This document shows, piece after piece, positions 28,155-37,285 of a stretch of DNA of 64,000 nucleotides (the first letter of the stretch is position 1; each line of letters starts with the position of its first letter). Made by a program: the position numbers and the translations under genes. The stretch lies in NCBI GenBank assembly GCA_900470095.1, contig UBZM01000021.1:259535-323534 (forward strand), read 5' to 3'. This stretch comes from Hyphomicrobiales bacterium (lineage in GTDB: Bacteria; Pseudomonadota; Alphaproteobacteria; Rhizobiales; Beijerinckiaceae). The notes below the pieces were generated by a model that did not search any database, had not been told where the DNA came from, and saw only the letters and a program-made list of their open reading frames with translations.

Positions 28155-29108
28155 ATGAGCATGACCACTCGGCCGCCCGCTTCGCCCGAGAAGATCCCGA
28201 CGCGCTGGGAACGCTTTCTCGACAGCGACATTCTTGCCAGCTTCCTGCGTTCCAAGGTGACGATGGTCGCTGCCTTCGTCGTGCTGCTGCTGTTCATCGG
28301 TGCGGCCTTCTCGCCCTGGATCGCACCGACCAATCCCTTCGACCCGGCTTCGGTCTTCCTCGCGGATGCCAACATCCCGCCGGCCTGGCAGCAGGGCGGG
28401 GAGGCCCGCTTCATCTTTGGCACCGACGACCAGGGCCGGGATCTCTATTCGGCCATTCTCTATGGCCTGCGTGTGTCGCTGGTGGTTGGCGGCCTCGGCG
28501 TGATCCTGGCCGCCTCGATCGGCATCACGCTCGGCCTGCTTGCGGGCTATCTCGGCGGGCGTGTCGATTCGCTGATCATGCGGATCGCCGATGTCCAGCT
28601 CACCTTCCCGGCGATCCTGATCGCGCTCCTGATCGATGGCGTCGTCCGCGGCATCTTCAAGAGCGCCTCGCGCGAGGACACGGCGATCTATGTTCTCGTG
28701 ATCTCGATCGGCCTGTCCTTCTGGGTGCAATATGCCCGCACCGTGCGTGGCTCGACGCTGGTCGAGCGCAACAAGGACTATGTCCAGGCGGCACGCCTCG
28801 TCGGCTTGCCGGCGCCGCTGATCATGCTGCGCCATGTCCTGCCCAACGTGATCGGCCCGGTTCTCGTCATCCTGACGATCAATCTGGCGCTCGCCGTCAT
28901 CACCGAGGCGACGCTATCCTTCCTGGGTGTCGGCCTGCCGCCGACGCAGCCCTCGCTCGGCACTCTGATCAGCATCGGCAATCGCTATCTGTTCTCCGGC
29001 GACTGGTGGATCGTCGCCTTTCCCGGCGTGACCCTGGCGATCCTGGTGCTGGCGGTGAACCTGCTCGGCGATTGGCTGCGCGATGCGCTCAATCCGCGGC
29101 TGAGGTGA
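28155..29108 (+). CDS. ABC transporter permease, DppC family
   Basis: A 317-residue permease with the DppC landmarks SDILASFLRSKVTMVAAFVV, FIFGTDDQGRDLYSAILYGLR and the EAA loop QAARLVGLPAPLIMLRHVLP. GGAGAG sits 8 bases before ATG 28155. An insert after the first helix (PFDPASVFLADANIPPAWQQ) is longer than in the first importer's DppC. It pairs with the DppB-like protein. Confidence 0.9.
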   Translation: MSMTTRPPASPEKIPTRWERFLDSDILASFLRSKVTMVAAFVVLLLFIGAAFSPWIAPTNPFDPASVFLADANIPPAWQQGGEARFIFGTDDQGRDLYSAILYGLRVSLVVGGLGVILAASIGITLGLLAGYLGGRVDSLIMRIADVQLTFPAILIALLIDGVVRGIFKSASREDTAIYVLVISIGLSFWVQYARTVRGSTLVERNKDYVQAARLVGLPAPLIMLRHVLPNVIGPVLVILTINLALAVITEATLSFLGVGLPPTQPSLGTLISIGNRYLFSGDWWIVAFPGVTLAILVLAVNLLGDWLRDALNPRLR

Positions 29109-29112
29109 CCCG

Positions 29113-30099
29113 ATGACCGTCCCCGTTCTTTCCGTCCGTGACCTGACCGTCGAATTCGTGACGCGGCGCGGCACCTTGCGCGCGCTCGACAAGATCTCCT
29201 TCGATATCGCACGCGGCGAAGTGCTCGGTGTCGTCGGCGAATCCGGCGCCGGCAAGTCCGTCACCGGGTCCGCCATCATCGGTCTGATCGACCCGCCGGG
29301 GCGCATCGCCGGCGGCGAGGTCGTGCTGTCGGGTGAACGCGTCGACAACCGGCCGCCCGAGGCCATGCGCAGGATCCGCGGCAAGCGGATCGGCATGATC
29401 TTCCAGGATCCGCTGACCAGCCTGAACCCGCTCTACCGGGTCGGCGAGCAGTTGATCGAGACGATCCGGACTCATACCAGCCTCAATGCGGCGGAGGCTC
29501 GCAAGCGCGCCATCGCCTTGCTCGACGAGGTCGGGATCCCGGCGCCGGATCGCCGGATCGACGGCTATCCGCACGAGTTCTCCGGTGGCATGCGCCAGCG
29601 TGTCGTGATCGCGCTCGCGCTCTGCGCCGAGCCGGAGTTCATCATTGCCGACGAACCGACGACCGCGCTCGATGTCTCCGTCCAGGCCCAGATCATCGCG
29701 CTGATCAAACGCCTCTGCAGCGAGCGCGGCACCTCGGTGATGCTGGTGACCCATGACATGGGCGTCATCGCCGAAACGGCCGACCGGGTTGCAGTGATGT
29801 ATGCCGGGCGGATCGCCGAGATCGGCCCGGTCCGCGATGTGGTCAAGGACCCGCTCCACCCCTATGCGAAGGGGCTGATGGGCGCGATCCCGTCGATCGA
29901 GGGCGATGCCGACCGCCTCGTCCAGATTCCCGGCTCGATGCCCCGGCTCTCGGCCATTCCGCGGGGCTGTGCCTTCAATCCGCGTTGCGCCCAAGCCTTC
30001 GCCCGCTGCCATGTCGAGCGGCCCGAGCTGACCAGGGTCGGCGACCGGCAGGTCGCCTGCCATCTCTACGACCAGCCCAAAGCGGAGATCGCAGCGTGA
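29113..30099 (+). CDS. ABC transporter ATP-binding protein, DppD type
   Basis: A 328-residue ATPase with Walker A GESGAGKS, Q-loop IFQDPLTSLNP, signature FSGGMRQRVVIALAL, Walker B FIIADEPTTALD and H-loop LVTHD. The full oligopeptide C-terminal domain is present (GCAFNPRCAQAFARCHVERPEL). GAGGTGA precedes ATG 29113 by a few bases, and it overlaps the last gene by four bases. Compared with the first importer this one has complete ATPases. Confidence 0.92.
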   Translation: MTVPVLSVRDLTVEFVTRRGTLRALDKISFDIARGEVLGVVGESGAGKSVTGSAIIGLIDPPGRIAGGEVVLSGERVDNRPPEAMRRIRGKRIGMIFQDPLTSLNPLYRVGEQLIETIRTHTSLNAAEARKRAIALLDEVGIPAPDRRIDGYPHEFSGGMRQRVVIALALCAEPEFIIADEPTTALDVSVQAQIIALIKRLCSERGTSVMLVTHDMGVIAETADRVAVMYAGRIAEIGPVRDVVKDPLHPYAKGLMGAIPSIEGDADRLVQIPGSMPRLSAIPRGCAFNPRCAQAFARCHVERPELTRVGDRQVACHLYDQPKAEIAA

Positions 30100-31106
30100 G
30101 CCAGCTCCCTCCGCCTGATGCCGCCTTCGTCCAGGTCCGCGACCTGAAGCGCGTGTTCGACGTGTCGAAGCCCTGGCTCAACCGCGTGCTTGAACACGCG
30201 CCGAAGCAATATCTCAAGGCCGTCGACGGGGTCTCCTTCGATATCCGCAAGGGCGAGACCTTCGCGCTCGTCGGTGAATCCGGCTCGGGTAAGTCCACCG
30301 TCGCGCGCATGGTGGTCGGCCTGCTGCCACCCTCGGGCGGTACTGTCAGCATCGCCGGCATCTCGATGAACGACGTCGCGGTCGCGCAGGAGCGTCAGCG
30401 GATGCGTCGGCGCATCCAGATGATCTTCCAGGATCCCTATGCCAGCCTGAATCCGCGCTGGCGTGTCGGCCGGATCATCGCCGAGCCGATCCGCGCCTTC
30501 GACATCATCGAGGGCGAAGGCGACATCACTGCCCGCATCGGCGAATTGCTGACGCTGGTCGGCCTGCATCCCGATGACGCCAAGAAGTTCCCGCACGAAT
30601 TTTCCGGTGGCCAGCGCCAGCGCATCGCGATCGCACGCGCGCTCGCCTCGAATGCCGAGTTCATCGTCTGCGACGAGCCGACATCGGCGCTCGATGTCTC
30701 CGTGCAGGCGCAGATCCTCAACCTGATGCGCGATCTGCAGCAGAAATTCGGGCTGACCTATCTCTTCATCTCGCACAACCTCGCCGTGGTCCGGCATATG
30801 GCGACGCGCATCGGCGTGATGTATCTCGGCCGGCTTGTGGAAGTTTCAGAGGGCAAGCAGCTCTTCTCGGCCCCGCGCCATCCCTATACCCGCATGCTGC
30901 TCGATGCGGTTCCGGATCTCGCCATGGTCGGCAAGGCGCGCGAGGGCGTGAAGGGGGAAATCCCGAACCCGATCAACCCGCCTTCCGGCTGCACCTTCCA
31001 TCCGCGCTGCCCGCTGGCGTTCGACCGCTGCAAGGTCGAAAACCCTGCGGTGATCGACGGTGTCGCCTGTCATGCCGTGAATGGCGACCGGGCGGCAGCG
31101 GCCTGA
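30096..31106 (+). CDS. ABC transporter ATP-binding protein, DppF type
   Basis: A 336-residue ATPase with Walker A GESGSGKST, Q-loop IFQDPYASLNPRWRV, signature FSGGQRQRIAIARAL, Walker B FIVCDEPTSALD and H-loop FISHN (Asn where Asp is usual). The C-terminal Cys motif GCTFHPRCPLAFDRC is intact. GTG 30096 overlaps the stop of the upstream gene (GTGA), with GGAG 8 bases before it. It closes the second importer. Confidence 0.92.
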   Translation: MSQLPPPDAAFVQVRDLKRVFDVSKPWLNRVLEHAPKQYLKAVDGVSFDIRKGETFALVGESGSGKSTVARMVVGLLPPSGGTVSIAGISMNDVAVAQERQRMRRRIQMIFQDPYASLNPRWRVGRIIAEPIRAFDIIEGEGDITARIGELLTLVGLHPDDAKKFPHEFSGGQRQRIAIARALASNAEFIVCDEPTSALDVSVQAQILNLMRDLQQKFGLTYLFISHNLAVVRHMATRIGVMYLGRLVEVSEGKQLFSAPRHPYTRMLLDAVPDLAMVGKAREGVKGEIPNPINPPSGCTFHPRCPLAFDRCKVENPAVIDGVACHAVNGDRAAAA

Positions 31107-31127
31107 GCCGCGCCGCTCAGGGGGCGA

Positions 31128-32372
31128 TCAGGAGGAAGCAGGCCCGCCGGCTTTTGGCCGGCTGTTCGCGGCAGGCTGCGGCATCAATGGTGCGAGTGGT
31201 CGCTCGGTCCGGTATTGCCCGCGAGCAATCGCCGTGAACATCAGGGCGACGGAGGCGAGCGTCATCAACCACCAGGTCTGGAAGGTAGCAAACCCCAAAA
31301 CGGCAAGCGCGAAGGCCGTGACATAGGCGGCAGTGACGCCGGCGGCGAGCGCTCCCGCCATCTGGCCCGCAGCCTTGATCGCAAAGTACAGGCAGATCGC
31401 GGCCGAAGCGGCTCCGACAAGGCCAAGCTCGTACCAGAACTCGAACAGAATGGTCGTCGGCGTGTCTTGAGGCAGGCCACCCGTCAGGCGGCCGCGCAGC
31501 ACGGTGTCGAGGCCGTGCCCGGTGATCAGCTGAACCGGTTCGCGGCTGACGATGTCGGCCCAGATGCCGAGGGTGAGGGCGAGATCGTCGGGGAAGCGCG
31601 AGGCGATCGGCATCAGCAGGAAGGGAAGGAGCGGGGCCAGCAACATCAGCCCGGCAACGATCATGGCGATGGCGCGAGCCGCGACGACACGATTGGCGCT
31701 GATCGCTCCGAAGGCCACCGTGCCGCAGATCATCGCCACCGCCTCGCCATCCTCGAAGCGGGTCATGGCAAGCAGGCCGACGGCGAGTGCGAGGCCCAGC
31801 GCGCTCAGGCCGCGCGCACGCGAGAGGAGCCAGGCGAAGGCGGGCCACGACATGATCAGCACCACGCTGACGCCGCGCTCGACGCCCGGAGAGACGCCGG
31901 CAGTGCTCATATTCCCGGCGACCAGCAGCGCCAGCGCAAACAGCGCGGCGATACCGGTGCCGAGCGGAACGAGGTTGAGGTTCGAGGCACGCATCCGCTC
32001 CGGCAGCGCCGCCGCACCGCAGAAACCGAGCGCCACGGCAAGGAGCAGATTGGTGGCTTTCTCGGTCGCCGAAAGCGTGTAGGGGCTCCAGACCAGCGAG
32101 AGCACAGCCCATGCCACGAGGCCCATCAGGATCATGCCCGGCCGGCTCAGCAGAGAAGCCTTCAGGTTCCTGCCGAACTGCCCCCGCTCCTCGATCAGCG
32201 AGGCAATGATGAGCAACGCGACCCCTATCGGCGTAAGCACGACGGCAGCGCGGCGCGATACCAGCGACGCAATCGGCAGTGCCAGCGCAAGCGTGGCGAA
32301 GCCGATGCGACGCAGCAGCAAGGCCGCGTCTGCGGCAGGGTCAATCGGGGCACTGGCGTTGTGGCGGATCAT
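31128..32372 (-). CDS. O-antigen ligase / polymerase-like membrane protein
   Basis: A 414-residue polytopic membrane protein with about ten hydrophobic segments. A larger loop near the middle to C-terminal half carries SREPVQLITGHGLDTVLRG, the motif area of the Wzy/WaaL O-antigen ligase superfamily. The frame stays open much further upstream, but ATG 32372 matches where membrane segments begin; the rest is a shadow of neighbouring genes. It lies alone and convergent with the second importer. A role in lipopolysaccharide or exopolysaccharide assembly is likely; no other glycan gene is nearby. Confidence 0.75.
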   Translation of the reverse strand: MIRHNASAPIDPAADAALLLRRIGFATLALALPIASLVSRRAAVVLTPIGVALLIIASLIEERGQFGRNLKASLLSRPGMILMGLVAWAVLSLVWSPYTLSATEKATNLLLAVALGFCGAAALPERMRASNLNLVPLGTGIAALFALALLVAGNMSTAGVSPGVERGVSVVLIMSWPAFAWLLSRARGLSALGLALAVGLLAMTRFEDGEAVAMICGTVAFGAISANRVVAARAIAMIVAGLMLLAPLLPFLLMPIASRFPDDLALTLGIWADIVSREPVQLITGHGLDTVLRGRLTGGLPQDTPTTILFEFWYELGLVGAASAAICLYFAIKAAGQMAGALAAGVTAAYVTAFALAVLGFATFQTWWLMTLASVALMFTAIARGQYRTERPLAPLMPQPAANSRPKAGGPASS

Positions 32373-32570
32373 GGACGGCAACCGAACAAACGGCTTTGAC
32401 CGGAGAACACGCCGGACGTCAGCCCCGCAGCACCCTAGCCCGTGGCAGCCCGCGCGACTGTAGGTGCGCTGCAACACTGAGCCGGCATCTGACGCAGGGC
32501 CATGACGGCATGATAGCACCTTGCGATCAGGGTTCTGGCTGGGGATGATGTTTCGTGGGATGGAGGAAAG

Positions 32571-33086
32571 ATGAATACGCTTGCCGCAATCGTCTACGCC
32601 TCCGGCTTCCAGATCGATGCGTTCATGGCGGGCGTTGCCGGCCAGATGAAGCAGCAGGGGCTGAAGCTCGGCGGTGTCATCCAGCACAATAGCGATGATT
32701 GCGGGGATGGCTGTCACTCCATGGCGTTGGAGGACCTCGCGAATGGCAGGCGTTTTCCGATCAGCGAGGACCGCGGCGCAGGCGCATCGGGCTGCCGGCT
32801 TGACGTTGCCGGCCTTGCAGCAGCGGGAGGAGCGGTCGCGGCCGCCCTGACGGACAACATCGATCTCGTGATCGTCAATAAATTCGGGCGGCAGGAGCTG
32901 CTTGGTCAGGGCCTGCGCCAGGAGATCGCGGCCGCGGCGCTGTCGGGCCTGCCGGTGCTGATCGCCGTCAGCGAGGATTTCGTTGCGGCCTGGCGCGAAT
33001 TTGTCGGCGATGACTGGACTCCATTGCCGCCTGAGATCCGAGCCGTGGTGGCCTGGGCTGCGGCTCGGCTCGGAGTTCCGGCGTGA
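32571..33086 (+). CDS. DUF2478 family protein, molybdenum-associated
   Basis: A 171-residue protein with AAIVYASGFQIDAFMAGVAG at the start, CGDGCHSMALEDLANG with two Cys, GCRLD, and LVIVNKFGRQE, the usual DUF2478 layout. The family resembles small NTPases but shows no classical Walker A here. A strong GGAGG lies before ATG 32571. It is followed by mobA, in keeping with the frequent link of DUF2478 to molybdate transport or cofactor genes. Its biochemical role is not established. Confidence 0.8.
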   Translation: MNTLAAIVYASGFQIDAFMAGVAGQMKQQGLKLGGVIQHNSDDCGDGCHSMALEDLANGRRFPISEDRGAGASGCRLDVAGLAAAGGAVAAALTDNIDLVIVNKFGRQELLGQGLRQEIAAAALSGLPVLIAVSEDFVAAWREFVGDDWTPLPPEIRAVVAWAAARLGVPA

Positions 33087-33138
33087 GGCAGGAGGCCGCC
33101 GGCCGCGAGCGTGAGATGCGGCATTTGCGGGCCATGGT

Positions 33139-33765
33139 ATGAACAGCCCCTCCACAATTGGCCTCCTCCTCGCCGGGGGGCTCGCCCGTCGCATGGGCGG
33201 CGGCGACAAGCCGCTGCGGTTGATCGCCGGGCGCAGCCTCCTCGCCCATGTCGTCGATCGCCTGGGGCCGCAATGCGACGGACTTCTGATCAGCGCCAAT
33301 GGCGACCCGGAGCGCTTTGCTGATTTCGGCTTGCCGGTGGTCGCCGACAGTGTGCCCGGTTTCGCAGGGCCGCTCGCCGGCATCCTGGCCGGGCTCGACT
33401 GGATGGCGGTGAACCGCCCAGGCCATGTCTGGATGGTCAGCGTTGCGGCGGACACGCCCTTCATCCCGCGAAATCTCGTGCAACGGCTCCATGCGGCGCG
33501 CGCGGCGGCCGATGTTCCGCTGGCCTGTGCTGCATCGGGCGGCCGGGACCATCCGGTGATCGGGCTGTGGCCGGTCGCGCTGCGTGACGACTTGCGGCAG
33601 GCACTCATCGTCGAGGATGAGCGCAAGATCGGCCGCTGGACGGCGCGCCATGGTGTTGCGACGGTGGAGTGGCCGGTCGAGCCGGTCGACCCCTTCTTCA
33701 ATGCCAATCGTCCTGACGACCTCGTCGAGGCCGAGCAGCTTCATGCGCGGCTGAGCGATGCGTGA
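33139..33765 (+). CDS. mobA: Molybdenum cofactor guanylyltransferase
   Basis: A 208-residue nucleotidyltransferase that attaches GMP from GTP to Mo-molybdopterin to give the MGD form. The GTP-binding N-terminal motif is [18 protein letters not shown], the metal-site region is [10 protein letters not shown], and the C-terminal [10 protein letters not shown] is typical. It is 52 bases after the DUF2478 gene. mobB and moeA lie about 4 kb downstream on the same strand. Confidence 0.93.
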   Translation: MNSPSTIGLLLAGGLARRMGGGDKPLRLIAGRSLLAHVVDRLGPQCDGLLISANGDPERFADFGLPVVADSVPGFAGPLAGILAGLDWMAVNRPGHVWMVSVAADTPFIPRNLVQRLHAARAAADVPLACAASGGRDHPVIGLWPVALRDDLRQALIVEDERKIGRWTARHGVATVEWPVEPVDPFFNANRPDDLVEAEQLHARLSDA

Positions 33766-33955
33766 TGATGGTTGGGGCTCTAACTGTCCCAGCCTGCAGC
33801 AGAATCCGGCGCTGAAGGCGCGTGCTGGCTTCTCGACGGAAGCGCCGAAGGGCTTCGGAAACCATCGGGCAGTGTCAATCTGGCGTGCTCAGGCTTCGAT
33901 CTCGGGTTTTCTTCCTCGCGCTTGCCATGGCGTCGACATCGACAAATCGCTGCCG

Positions 33956-34357
33956 TCAGGCTTCCAGCAGCGCTTTGAGACGCCTCAGATCGCTCGCGAC
34001 CCAGTCGGAATCGCGGGCGAAATCGTCGTCGCTCATCTCAGGTCGCTTGTAGAGAGTGAAGATCACCTCGCTGCCATTGCCATTGGCGACGACGCGCATC
34101 GGGTTGTGCATCGGCTCACCGTGATCGGGGATGACCGCATGGTCGAGCACACCGTAAGGATTGGGTTCGCTGAACAGGATGCGCATCAAGCCCATCGGGG
34201 TCTCGGCCGCCCAGGTCATGCCTTCGATATGCCTGAAACTGTGGCCCAGCCCTTCGGCCCATTTCGGGAAGTTCCTGGGCTCCGCCAGAAAGCCATAGAC
34301 CTGCTCGATCGGCCTGCCGATCGAGATGCTGATATGGCGTGCAGGCTGAACGGGCAT
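33956..34357 (-). CDS. SRPBCC (START/Bet v 1-like) family protein
   Basis: A 133-residue single-domain protein. ISIGRPIEQVYGFLAEPRNFPKWAEG is the standard SRPBCC opening (polyketide cyclase/dehydrase-like); the C-terminal helix is DFARDSDWVASDLRRLKALLE. A near-perfect ribosome site (AAGGAGGT) lies 7 bases before ATG 34357, so the longer open frame to 34693 is not needed. The ligand is unknown. It is on the same strand as the MerR-ATPase gene 112 bases upstream. Confidence 0.82.
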   Translation of the reverse strand: MPVQPARHISISIGRPIEQVYGFLAEPRNFPKWAEGLGHSFRHIEGMTWAAETPMGLMRILFSEPNPYGVLDHAVIPDHGEPMHNPMRVVANGNGSEVIFTLYKRPEMSDDDFARDSDWVASDLRRLKALLEA

Positions 34358-34469
34358 GGAATGACCTCCTTTTGACCAAACTAGAACAAAAGAAGAACAT
34401 TGGCAAATGCCTGGAGCTGCTCCGGTATCCGGCCGGGGTGTCTGGGCGCCGGTGCGGAAGGTCGATTGA

Positions 34470-35492
34470 TTACGCCAGCCGGGGTGGGCATGCGACCCGG
34501 GCCCGCACCTCGGGTGAGGCCAGGCAGGTGGCGACGGCCTCGTAGCCGGGAGCGCCGGGATAGGGGGCGACACGGACCGGCGGGCTGTGATTGGCAGGGC
34601 AGAGAATGATAGCCTCGTCGGACCCCACGGCTGCCAGATCCAGAATCGCGCAGGAGCGCGTGAGCATGAAGAGCGGTCGTCCATGTGGCCCACGGCGGCG
34701 CAGATGGGCGATCAGGGCTTGCTGGGTGGCCTGATCCAACCCGTCCTCGATCATGTCGACGACCAGAGCCGCGGGGTGCTCCGCTTCCAGTTCTGCGAGC
34801 AGGGCGACCAGCGCACCCGACATCCGGGCGCCGTCGTCGATGAGCCGGGCCAGGGTCTGGGCGACCCGAGACTTCAATACCGGGTCAGGATCCGTTCCTG
34901 CCCGGCCGATTGCGCCCTCGGCCGCGACCCGATCGAGGCCGAGGAAAGCCGCATCGGGCAAGGCATCCGCCAGGCGCCGAGCCAGCCGCGTCTTGCCGCT
35001 GCCGAGCGGGCCGACAATGTAGTTCAGCGGCAGGATTTCGTGCAGCTCAAACCGCTCGCCGCCCCAGGGCCAGGGCAATTCGAAGGCGACGCCGCGTTCG
35101 ACTGCGGGCTCCAGCAGGCGCACCAGTTCTCCGGCCGCCGGTGCCTGACCTCTGGCAAGGTCAGCCCGCAGGCTGCGGACCTTCTCCAACGTTCCTACGA
35201 GCTGGCGGGCACGCTCTTCGAGCGAAGCCTGGTGAGCAGCCAAGGCTGGTTCCAGGGACTGGGCATCGCCTCCAAGCACGCGCGCGACCTGGACGAGGCT
35301 TAGCCCGAGCGCGCGCAGCGCAGCAATTTCGGCGGCACGAGCCATCTCGGCCGGACCATAGGCGCGCCATCCGGCCATGGTGCGGACCGGGGCGACGAGT
35401 CCGCGCTGCTCGTAGAGGCGTAGCGCCTTGGCGGACACACCGAGCCGCCTGGCCGCCTCGGCGGCGTTCAGGAATGGGGTGGAAGAGCTCAC
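34470..35492 (-). CDS. MerR-type regulator fused to an ABC-like P-loop ATPase
   Basis: A 340-residue two-part protein. Residues 8-75 are a MerR winged helix (AAEAARRLGVSAKALRLYEQRGL, GWRAYGPAEMARA). Residues 80-115 form a likely dimer helix. Residues 155-330 form a P-loop ATPase: Walker A GPLGSGKT at 161-168, a Walker B-like LVVDMIEDGLD near 250 with an ABC-style D-loop, and LFMLTRS where ABC-type ATPases often have a THS switch. GTG 35492 has GAGGTG six bases upstream. Canonical MerR proteins carry a small ligand domain, not an ATPase. What it senses is unknown; the neighbours are SRPBCC and mrp genes. Confidence 0.85.
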   Translation of the reverse strand: MSSSTPFLNAAEAARRLGVSAKALRLYEQRGLVAPVRTMAGWRAYGPAEMARAAEIAALRALGLSLVQVARVLGGDAQSLEPALAAHQASLEERARQLVGTLEKVRSLRADLARGQAPAAGELVRLLEPAVERGVAFELPWPWGGERFELHEILPLNYIVGPLGSGKTRLARRLADALPDAAFLGLDRVAAEGAIGRAGTDPDPVLKSRVAQTLARLIDDGARMSGALVALLAELEAEHPAALVVDMIEDGLDQATQQALIAHLRRRGPHGRPLFMLTRSCAILDLAAVGSDEAIILCPANHSPPVRVAPYPGAPGYEAVATCLASPEVRARVACPPRLA

Positions 35493-35655
35493 GAATCACC
35501 TCGTTTCCGGCTGACCGCTGCCCTTATCGGGGTGGTCCCAGGGGCCGGGTCAACCGGGCGCTCGGGATGTCCATCGCTTCGATGCGCGCGACACGAGGCC
35601 GGAGGTGCGAATCCGCTCGCTGTCGACGTCTGATTTCGGGCCGAGGGCGGCGTCT

Positions 35656-36789
35656 CTATTCGATGACGATGCGCGGTGCGACCCGGGTCTTTCCGCTCAG
35701 GCCCGCCTGAACCTGCCGCGCGATGGCCAGATAGGCCTTGGCATGGGGGCTGTCGGGGTCGCTCGCGACGATCGGCCGGCCGGCATCCGAGGTTTCGCGG
35801 ATCGGCATGGCAAGCGGGATCTCGCCAAGGAAGGGTACACCCAGCCGCTCTGCCTCGTGCCGAGCGCCGCCATGGGCGAAGATGTCCGAGCGGTGGCCGC
35901 ATTCCGGGCAGACGAAATAGCTCATGTTCTCGACGATGCCGAGGATCGGCACCTCGACGCGCTTGAACATGGCGACGCCGCGACGGGCATCGAGCAGAGC
36001 CAGATCCTGAGGGGTCGAGACGATCACTGCACCCGCGAGTGGGGTCTGCTGCGCCATGGTGAGCTGCGCGTCACCCGTGCCGGGCGGCATGTCGACGACG
36101 AGCACGTCGAGTTCGCCCCAGGCGACCTCGCGCAACATCTGGGTGATGGCCGAGATCACCATCGGCCCACGCCAGATCATCGGCGTCTCCTCGTCGATCA
36201 GGAAGCCGATCGACATGATCTTCAGCCCATAGGCCTCCATCGGTGCCAGCGTCCGGCCGGAGACCAGTCGGGGCTTACCGGTGATGCCGAAGATCTTGGG
36301 CACGGAGGGGCCGTAGATATCGGCATCGAGTACGCCGACCTTGAGGCCGAGCATCGCAAGCGCGACCGCGAGATTGGCCGTGGTCGTCGATTTGCCGACA
36401 CCGCCCTTACCGCTTGCCACCGCGATGATCTGCTTGACGCCGGGCACGCCTGCGGCCTTCGGCACCGGTCCGCCGGGACCTGGCCGGCCATGCGCCTGCT
36501 GGCGTGCCTGCGCGGCCGCAGATGGCGCCGGTCGCGACGGCGCCTTGTCGGCTGTGAGCCCGACCAGAACCTGGGAGACGCCCGGAATGCCGCCGACCGC
36601 GCTTTCCGCGGCCCTTCGCACGGGTTCCATCGCCTCAGCCTCGGTCGGGTCGATGCCGATCGCAAAGATCACCTTCCCGCCGTCGATCAGGATTTCCGTG
36701 ATACGGCCGGAAGCCCGCAGCGATTGGCCGCTCGCGGGCAGTTTCACCAGCTCGAGCGCGCGCAGGATGTCGGATTCGGTCAGGGCCAC
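35656..36789 (-). CDS. apbC: Mrp/NBP35 (ApbC) family iron-sulfur carrier ATPase
   Basis: A 377-residue cytosolic ATPase. The N-terminal MIP18/DUF59-type domain is at residues 1-85, followed by a Pro/Ala-rich linker. The deviant Walker A is ASGKGGVGKSTTTANLA, with VGVLDADIYGPSVPK after it and the C-terminal cluster-binding CxxC in FVCPECGHRSDIF. It loads or carries Fe-S clusters for apo-proteins. GTG 36789 is the start seen. TusA is encoded 26 bases upstream on the same strand, and Moco genes surround it, so a role in maturing molybdo-Fe-S enzymes is plausible. Confidence 0.93.
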   Translation of the reverse strand: MALTESDILRALELVKLPASGQSLRASGRITEILIDGGKVIFAIGIDPTEAEAMEPVRRAAESAVGGIPGVSQVLVGLTADKAPSRPAPSAAAQARQQAHGRPGPGGPVPKAAGVPGVKQIIAVASGKGGVGKSTTTANLAVALAMLGLKVGVLDADIYGPSVPKIFGITGKPRLVSGRTLAPMEAYGLKIMSIGFLIDEETPMIWRGPMVISAITQMLREVAWGELDVLVVDMPPGTGDAQLTMAQQTPLAGAVIVSTPQDLALLDARRGVAMFKRVEVPILGIVENMSYFVCPECGHRSDIFAHGGARHEAERLGVPFLGEIPLAMPIRETSDAGRPIVASDPDSPHAKAYLAIARQVQAGLSGKTRVAPRIVIE

Positions 36790-36815
36790 GAAGGCATACT
36801 CCGGCTGGCGCGGCG

Positions 36816-37046
36816 TCAGGCCGCAGCTTTGCGAATATGGAAGACGAGAAGTTCACCCTCGGAATGGCTGACCTCGATTGCGTCGCCCGTCTCGCGCATC
36901 AGGTTGGGAATGTCGATCGCCGCCATGGGATCGGTGCATTCGACCACGAACAAGGCTCCCGCGTCGGCGCCTCTCAGCGCCTTGCGCACGCGCAGTGTCG
37001 GCAAGGGGCACTTCAGGCCACGCAGGTTGAGGGGGATCGAGGTCAT
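36816..37046 (-). CDS. tusA: TusA-family sulfurtransferase
   Basis: A 76-residue SirA/TusA-fold protein. The active Cys lies in the family motif LRGLKCPLPTLRVRKAL; the rest (ALFVVECTDPMAAIDIPNL) matches the alpha-beta sandwich. Such proteins hand on persulfide sulfur for tRNA thiolation, Moco or other pathways. ATG 37046 is chosen as the family start; an open frame extends upstream to 37364 without similarity. It is probably co-transcribed with mrp/apbC. Confidence 0.9.
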   Translation of the reverse strand: MTSIPLNLRGLKCPLPTLRVRKALRGADAGALFVVECTDPMAAIDIPNLMRETGDAIEVSHSEGELLVFHIRKAAA

Positions 37047-37285
37047 GGGCCGCACCTGTCGAATATGCAGTGCTTCATATGATGGCTTCTTGCGAAGGAG
37101 CAACCACCGGCCCTTCGCAGCGGAGCGCGGGGGCCTTGCTGCTCTGCCGGTGCTGCGAAATGGGAGATGATCGCGGGCATGAGCGGTGGCGGTCCAATCC
37201 GCTTGGCTTGACCGGGAAGGGGGCATGCCAGATGACAACCGGGTGCCCTTGGTGCCCGGTCGTGTTTTGGGGGGATTCTGCTTTG

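Noticed and set aside
31102-31121. CCTGAGC/GCTCAGG hairpin at the end of the second importer
   Set aside because: Only 7 bp with no T-run on either side; too weak to call a terminator.
32373-33707. Upstream part of a long minus frame leading into the O-antigen-ligase-like gene
   Set aside because: It crosses DUF2478 and mobA in antisense and lacks membrane segments; the real protein starts at 32372.
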